Assembly: GCA_038249115.1 (NCBI GenBank)
Contig: JBBRWQ010000110.1
Span: 1-9,702, forward strand
Source of the DNA: UBA4719 sp038249115
GTDB lineage: Bacteria > Actinomycetota > Actinomycetes > Actinomycetales > Dermatophilaceae
Direction of reading: 5' to 3'
Length of the DNA stretch: 9,702 bases
The notes beneath the pieces were generated by a model. It was not told the origin of the DNA, made no database searches, and saw nothing but the letters and a program-made list of their open reading frames with translations. Shown here one piece after another: positions 5,560 to 9,702 of this stretch. The position numbers and the translations under genes were made by a program. Within the stretch, counting starts at the first letter, position 1. Each line of letters starts with the position of its first letter.

Positions 5560-6003
5560 TCAGACGGCGCGTAGGACGAGCAGGAACTGCCCGCCGCCGG
5601 CCTCGACCTGCGTTGCCAGCGCCAGCTCCGGAGCGAACCGGGACAGCCGATCCAGCAGCCAGGCCGCAGCCTTGTCGGCGTCAACCCGGCTCGGACAGCG
5701 TCCCACCACCTCGCGGCCGCCCTTGCGGGTCAACCGATCGACTGTCGCCACGATCGAAGCAGGCTCCACGACGTACAGCTGCGGAGACCAGGCCACGACG
5801 GGCTTGACCGCACCCTTGCGCGTGTTGCAGGCCCGATGTGCCAGGCGCTCCATGCCCACGGCAGCCTTCTTGCCCTTCGGCGACGCGCCGCTGTCAACGC
5901 TTGGGCTGCGGTCTCCGTTGACCGATGCGTGGGGATCCACCGGTTCGTCGCACAGCCAGCAGCGCCAGTTGTCGCGCTCGCCGACCTCGTTGAGGGTGCT
6001 CAT
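5560..6003 (-). CDS. HNH-like zinc-finger protein with an atypical active site
   Basis: A 147-aa protein. The N-terminal half resembles an HNH module: WRCWLCDEPVDP (13-24) gives the CxxC pair Cys15/Cys18, and ERLAHRACNTRKGA (52-65) gives His56, Cys59 and the N-x-x-K end of the fold. Between them, where HNH nucleases have Asp-His followed by a proline, this protein reads SVDSGASPKGK (35-45): Asp37 is kept but the catalytic His is Ser38. The zinc site may be intact while nuclease chemistry is doubtful. The second half (66-147) is an alpha/beta region with VDRLTRKGGREVVGRCPS, an amphipathic helix and a final GGGQFLLVL strand that I do not recognise. The start lacks a Shine-Dalgarno sequence but has a good leaderless promoter. 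It is divergent from the GGDEF-EAL gene. Confidence 0.78.
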   Translation of the reverse strand: MSTLNEVGERDNWRCWLCDEPVDPHASVNGDRSPSVDSGASPKGKKAAVGMERLAHRACNTRKGAVKPVVAWSPQLYVVEPASIVATVDRLTRKGGREVVGRCPSRVDADKAAAWLLDRLSRFAPELALATQVEAGGGQFLLVLRAV

Positions 6004-6009
6004 GGCCCG

Positions 6010-6038
6010 AGGCTACGGGTCGCCGGCTGCTGGCCCAA
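6010..6038 (-). promoter_or_regulatory. Putative leaderless promoter of the HNH-like gene
   Basis: On the minus strand, TTGGGC (6038-6033), a 17-nt spacer and TAGCCT (6015-6010, TANNNT type), then 6 nt to the ATG at 6003. The geometry is the same as proposed for the S10 peptidase gene. It supports the chosen start. Confidence 0.48.
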
Positions 6039-6259
6039 CTGTGGGCGTGACGACGTACGGAGAGCGTCGTCGTCAGGGCGATGAAGAGAACTCCGAACAG
6101 GCCGGTCGTCCCACGGTCCTGCAGGTTCTCCGGATGCGGTGAATGGGTGTGTCCAACTCCAGTCTTGTCCGCTTTCGCCCGTACAGTTGGGCGCACCGCA
6201 AACGCTGCAACCACGCAGCTCCGCTGGTGACAGTCAACGACGTGAGGGACCCGAACGCG

Positions 6260-8398
6260 ATGCCAACCAGAGCGGGCTCACCGGTGCAGGCGGCAGGGGA
6301 GCCGGGGCCCACCGGTTCGGCGCCCCACCGGCGTGAACGCCTGGCGGCGCCCGTTCATCCAGTCCCCGCCACATCGAGCCTGGACTCGTTCTTGTTGGGG
6401 CAAGGCTCCGACGGCCGGATCGCGCGGCGCAGTCGTCTGGCTAGCTGGGTCTTGGTGCTGGTCCTGCTCGGGGTCAGCGCCTTCGCCATCTGGTCTTCGC
6501 AGGTCACCGCCGCGGCGGCTCGTGCGGCTGTGGTGGCGAGTACCTTGTCCGATGACTACGCGCGGGCCGCGACTGCGGTCGCTGCTGAGGAGTCGTTGGA
6601 GCGCAAGTACCGCCTGGAACCCGGGCCTGAGGTGCGGGCAAGATACGACGCCGCTTCACGCGACCTGGTCGTTGCCCTTCGGTTGGTGGAGCGGCACGGG
6701 AGCCCAAGTGACCAGGCAGAGGTCGATAAGACCCTGGCGAACCACCGCGACTACCTCGAGGCGGTCAACCGCTTGTTCGCTGCGGTTGACAAGGGCGACA
6801 CCCGTGCCGTGCTGAAGATCGACGGCGGTGAGGTCGACCCTCTGTTCGGCGCGATCGTGCAGACAGTGGACCAGGCCGCCGCCGTTCACAACCATCAGTC
6901 GGTGGCCCAGCTGACGAACCTGCAGCAGTTGGAGAAGGTGACCAGCAAACTGATTCCGTTGGTATTCCTGGTGGGGCTCCTGCTCACGGCGTTGCTGGTC
7001 TCGATCACCCGAGTCCATCGGCGGCTTCTGGACACCGAACGTCGCCGTGCCCTCCACGACTCGATGCACGACGCGCTGACCGGCCTGCCGAACCGCGCGC
7101 TGCTCTTTGACCGCTGCGACCACGTGCTGCGGGCCGCCAAGCGCACTGGCGCGCCAGCCGGGCTGCTGCTGCTGGACCTGGACAGGTTCAAGGAGGTCAA
7201 CGAGACCTTCGGCCACCATTATGGCGACACCCTGTTGACGCTGATCGGCCCTCGGCTGCGCTCGGTGCTGCATGAGGCCGACACGGTCGCCCGTTTCGGT
7301 GGGGATGAGTTCGCGATCCTGCTCCCCGACGTCGGTGACCTGAGTGCAGCAACGGTGGCCGCTACTGAGCTCCTCACCGCGTTGGAGACGCCGTTCGTCG
7401 TAGAGGGCGTCGCTTTTGACCTTGAGGCCAGCGTCGGAGTGGTGATCTCCGGTCAGCACGGCAGTGATCCGACGACGCTGTTGCAGCGTGCGGACATCGC
7501 GTTGCAGATCGCCAAGGCCCAGAACCTGGGGGTCGCCGCCTACGAAGCAGGCCTCGATGGGCACACCCCGGCCAAGCTCGCCGTGCTCGGAGAGCTGCGC
7601 CGCGCACTGACCCTGGGCCAGCTGGTGCTGCACTATCAGCCCAAGGTCAGCTTCAGCACCGAAGATGTTGTCGGCGCCGAGGCTTTGGTGCGTTGGCAGC
7701 ACCCCGGCGGGGGGCTCATCTACCCGGATGCCTTCGTTCCCTTGGCCGAACGCACCGGCTTGATCGGACCCCTGACGACCTACGTGCTCGGCGCTGCGCT
7801 CGCCCAGGTCCGGACCTGGATGGATGCCGGTCGGCCACTGATGGTGTCGGTCAACCTGTCGGCCCGCAACCTTTTGGACGAGCGACTTCCGCAGGAGGTC
7901 GCCGATCTGCTGGCGGCGCATGGTGTCCCGGCCGAGCTGCTTCAGCTGGAAGTCACCGAGAGCGCACTGACGACCGAGCCGAAACGGGCACGGCGCCTGC
8001 TCGAAGCCCTCGCCGCAATCGGGGTCCGCCTGTCCATCGATGACTTCGGCGCCGGCTACACCAGCCTTGGCCAGCTCAAGAACCTGCCAGTCACCGAGCT
8101 CAAGATCGACCGGTCATTCGTCATGAACCTGAGCCAGGACCCCCGCGACGCACTGATCGTGCGCAGCATCATCGATCTCGGCCATAACCTCGGCCTGACA
8201 ATCGTCGCCGAGGGGGTCGAGACAGCGTCGGTCTTCGCAGATCTGACCGCGTTCGGCTGTGACACCGCCCAGGGCTACTTCATTTCGCGCCCGACCACGG
8301 CAGCGGCCTTCGACACCTGGCGGGCCGCCCGCCCCCCGGTGGATACTGGAAACCCGGACGATCCGTCCCTTACTGCCAAGGTGGTGCTCGCGCGATGA
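6260..8398 (+). CDS. Membrane-bound GGDEF-EAL protein (c-di-GMP synthesis and/or breakdown)
   Basis: ATG 6260 (712 aa) is preferred because GAGGGA lies 10 nt upstream; the frame is open back to ATG 6143 (751 aa), but that extra part looks non-coding. Numbering below is from 6143. TM1 is about 99-119, an extracytoplasmic helical sensor region is about 120-268, and TM2 is about 269-288. GGDEF (about 305-470) has DALTGLPNR, LLLLDLDRFKEVN and an intact RFGGDEF at 385-390. The product-inhibition RxxD site is replaced by HEAD (377-380). EAL (about 478-727) keeps EAL at 513-515, Asn571, Glu603, DDFG (633-636), Lys654, VAEGVET and AQGYFISRP, so phosphodiesterase activity is expected. Which activity dominates cannot be told. 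It is translationally coupled to the next GGDEF gene. Confidence 0.94.
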   Translation: MPTRAGSPVQAAGEPGPTGSAPHRRERLAAPVHPVPATSSLDSFLLGQGSDGRIARRSRLASWVLVLVLLGVSAFAIWSSQVTAAAARAAVVASTLSDDYARAATAVAAEESLERKYRLEPGPEVRARYDAASRDLVVALRLVERHGSPSDQAEVDKTLANHRDYLEAVNRLFAAVDKGDTRAVLKIDGGEVDPLFGAIVQTVDQAAAVHNHQSVAQLTNLQQLEKVTSKLIPLVFLVGLLLTALLVSITRVHRRLLDTERRRALHDSMHDALTGLPNRALLFDRCDHVLRAAKRTGAPAGLLLLDLDRFKEVNETFGHHYGDTLLTLIGPRLRSVLHEADTVARFGGDEFAILLPDVGDLSAATVAATELLTALETPFVVEGVAFDLEASVGVVISGQHGSDPTTLLQRADIALQIAKAQNLGVAAYEAGLDGHTPAKLAVLGELRRALTLGQLVLHYQPKVSFSTEDVVGAEALVRWQHPGGGLIYPDAFVPLAERTGLIGPLTTYVLGAALAQVRTWMDAGRPLMVSVNLSARNLLDERLPQEVADLLAAHGVPAELLQLEVTESALTTEPKRARRLLEALAAIGVRLSIDDFGAGYTSLGQLKNLPVTELKIDRSFVMNLSQDPRDALIVRSIIDLGHNLGLTIVAEGVETASVFADLTAFGCDTAQGYFISRPTTAAAFDTWRAARPPVDTGNPDDPSLTAKVVLAR

Positions 8399-9702
8399 TC
8401 CTCCTCCCGGTAGCCGCGCCCAGCGCGGATCTTCGAGATGGGGTAGCCCGGGTGCGGCCGACAAGCACAGCGCTGGTCCCTGTCAGTGAGTTCGGGCCTT
8501 TCCACGACCTCGCTCGTCGCGCTCACATGATGTACCTCAATGGGTTCTCCGAGAGCGCGGTGCTCGACTGTCGGGAGTCAGCGCTCGTCACCGTGGGTGC
8601 GGGTGACAGGGTCACGACCCAGTTCCTGCTGTATATCGAGGGCATTGCACTGCAGGAGGTGGGCCGTCACCACGAGGCGGTCACGGTGGCCCTGGATCTG
8701 CTTGACAGTCTCGATGACGAGCCCGACCTGATGTGGCGAGCCAAGGCGCTGGCGCTCTTGGCAGAGTCCTCGACTCAGGTCAATGAGGTGAACCGGGCGA
8801 TGGATGCCCTGGCCGAGGGAACCTGGCTGGTGGCCAACACCAAGCCTGGCCGTTACAGCCACCTCTCGGCCAGCACGGCAATCGCGGTTTCGCTGCGGGC
8901 TGTGTACCTGTTCGAGCAGGCGGATGAGCTGTTGGGCGGTATCCAGCTGGGTGACGACCTCGACGTCGACCTCCAGGTGATGCAGGAACGGGCACTGCTC
9001 AGTGCCTACTGGGGGACGACGCTGATGGTCGTTGGTCACGGCGAAGCCGCTCGGCAGCAGCTTGTCAGGACGGCCGAACGGGCGCTGTGGATGGGTCGGC
9101 TCGCGCGGCTGGCCGGCAACTCCGAGATGGAGGCCCGCGCTGAGGTCGTCGAGGCCTACGCGCTCAGCCAACTGGGCTGTGTGCAGCTCGCGGCCGCCCG
9201 GGTCAACGCCGCCGTCCCGCGTTTCCGGCTTCGCGACGAGCTCGTCGAGACCCACCTGGCCCATCTGGTCTTGGGCATGGCGGCGACCGAGTCGGCGAAC
9301 TTCGCCGAGGCGCGACACCACCTGCTGGCCGCGCTGACCAACGCCGACCGGGCCAACCGAGACATCTGGGCGGCTGCGGCGATGGAGGCGTTGGCCGAGT
9401 TGGACGTGGTCGAGCACGGTCCCCATCCGGCGGTGGCCTTGTGGAAGCGACTGGCCCGTGAGGCCCTGGGACGGGTCTGGGTTGAGCGTGATGGCCGGTT
9501 CACCGCGTTGTTGTCCCGCAACCAGGTGCGGTCGCTGACCGCCGAGACCGACCGGATGGGCCACGCCGCGTTGCGGGACCACCTCACCGGTCTGGGCAAC
9601 CGGGCGATGATGACCACCACCTTGGAACATGCTGAGGCGGATCTGTCTGCGGTGTTCATCGACGTTGACGAGTTCAAGCAGATCAACGACACCTACTCCC
9701 AT
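8395..9702 (+). CDS. Helical-repeat (TPR-like) GGDEF protein, truncated by the window end
   Basis: The frame from ATG 8395 stays open to the edge (436 codons). The ATG overlaps the previous stop (ATGA), with AAGGTGG 10 nt upstream. There is no signal peptide or membrane segment. Residues about 38-385 are a run of paired amphipathic helices (for example FSESAVLDCRESAL, GRHHEAVTVALDLLDSLDDE, NFAEARHHLLAALTNADRAN), as in TPR-type sensor regions. A diguanylate cyclase domain begins at about 390: DHLTGLGNR at 395-403, then AVFIDVDEFKQINDTYSH up to the edge. This contains the metal-binding Asp in the FIDVDEFKQIN motif; the GGDEF motif itself lies outside the window, so activity is unproven. It probably works as a cytoplasmic partner of the membrane GGDEF-EAL protein. 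A long reverse-strand open frame over the same DNA (8578-9702) is a shadow. Confidence 0.9.
   Translation, partial: MILLPVAAPSADLRDGVARVRPTSTALVPVSEFGPFHDLARRAHMMYLNGFSESAVLDCRESALVTVGAGDRVTTQFLLYIEGIALQEVGRHHEAVTVALDLLDSLDDEPDLMWRAKALALLAESSTQVNEVNRAMDALAEGTWLVANTKPGRYSHLSASTAIAVSLRAVYLFEQADELLGGIQLGDDLDVDLQVMQERALLSAYWGTTLMVVGHGEAARQQLVRTAERALWMGRLARLAGNSEMEARAEVVEAYALSQLGCVQLAAARVNAAVPRFRLRDELVETHLAHLVLGMAATESANFAEARHHLLAALTNADRANRDIWAAAAMEALAELDVVEHGPHPAVALWKRLAREALGRVWVERDGRFTALLSRNQVRSLTAETDRMGHAALRDHLTGLGNRAMMTTTLEHAEADLSAVFIDVDEFKQINDTYSH

Noticed and set aside
6143..6259. ATG 6143 as the start of the GGDEF-EAL protein
   Set aside because: Kept only as an alternative: weak ribosome binding site, less G/C at third positions, and a TANNNT hexamer (TACAGT, 6182-6187) inside it; ATG 6260 has GAGGGA upstream.
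6656..7921. Reverse-strand open frame of 421 codons
   Set aside because: It is antisense to the GGDEF-EAL gene, whose motifs are unmistakable; long antisense frames are expected in GC-rich DNA.
8578..9702. Long reverse-strand open frame (374 codons) near the right edge
   Set aside because: The plus-strand frame from 8395 over the same DNA gives a helical-repeat protein with a clear GGDEF-domain beginning; the reverse frame shows no domain and has Gln/His/Arg/Gly-rich shadow composition.

Overview
The window is GC-rich DNA of actinobacterial character. Codon third positions are strongly G/C, genes are often joined by 4-bp ATGA overlaps, and several genes appear to be read from leaderless transcripts. 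The arsenate reductase is of the actinobacterial kind, with a CX3C pair instead of the CX6C pair of thioredoxin-coupled ArsC. I cannot fix the genus; a soil or freshwater actinomycete, perhaps near Nocardioidaceae, is a guess.

Layout. Positions 1-758 (minus strand) hold the N-terminal part of an S10-type serine carboxypeptidase, running off the left edge, preceded by a small cupin protein. A 327-bp divergent control region (759-1085) follows. On the plus strand come a TetR-type regulator (GTG start, operator-like dyad inside its promoter) and an SRPBCC/START-like protein overlapping it by 4 bp.

Positions 2311-5155 form a compact arsenic resistance operon: arsR, acr3 (arsenite efflux), arsC (arsenate reductase) and arsM (As(III) methyltransferase). 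Together they sense As(III), reduce As(V) to As(III), export it, and methylate the remainder. A perfect 10-bp dyad lies over the proposed -10 of arsR, 4 nt before its ATG.

Two minus-strand genes follow: a very small membrane protein (about 61-69 aa) and a 147-aa HNH-like zinc-finger protein that seems to lack the catalytic histidine. From about 6260 to the right edge is a cyclic-di-GMP pair. The first is a two-TM GGDEF-EAL protein with both signature motifs intact. The second overlaps it by 4 bp: a soluble helical-repeat (TPR-like) GGDEF protein cut off by the window end before its GGDEF motif.

No tRNA, rRNA, CRISPR array, transposase or insertion sequence was seen, and no convincing intrinsic terminator. 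The region reads as ordinary chromosome with a resistance operon and a signalling pair, not an obvious new system. The most useful second looks are the shared promoter geometry of four probable leaderless genes, the His-less HNH-like family, and the coupled c-di-GMP pair.
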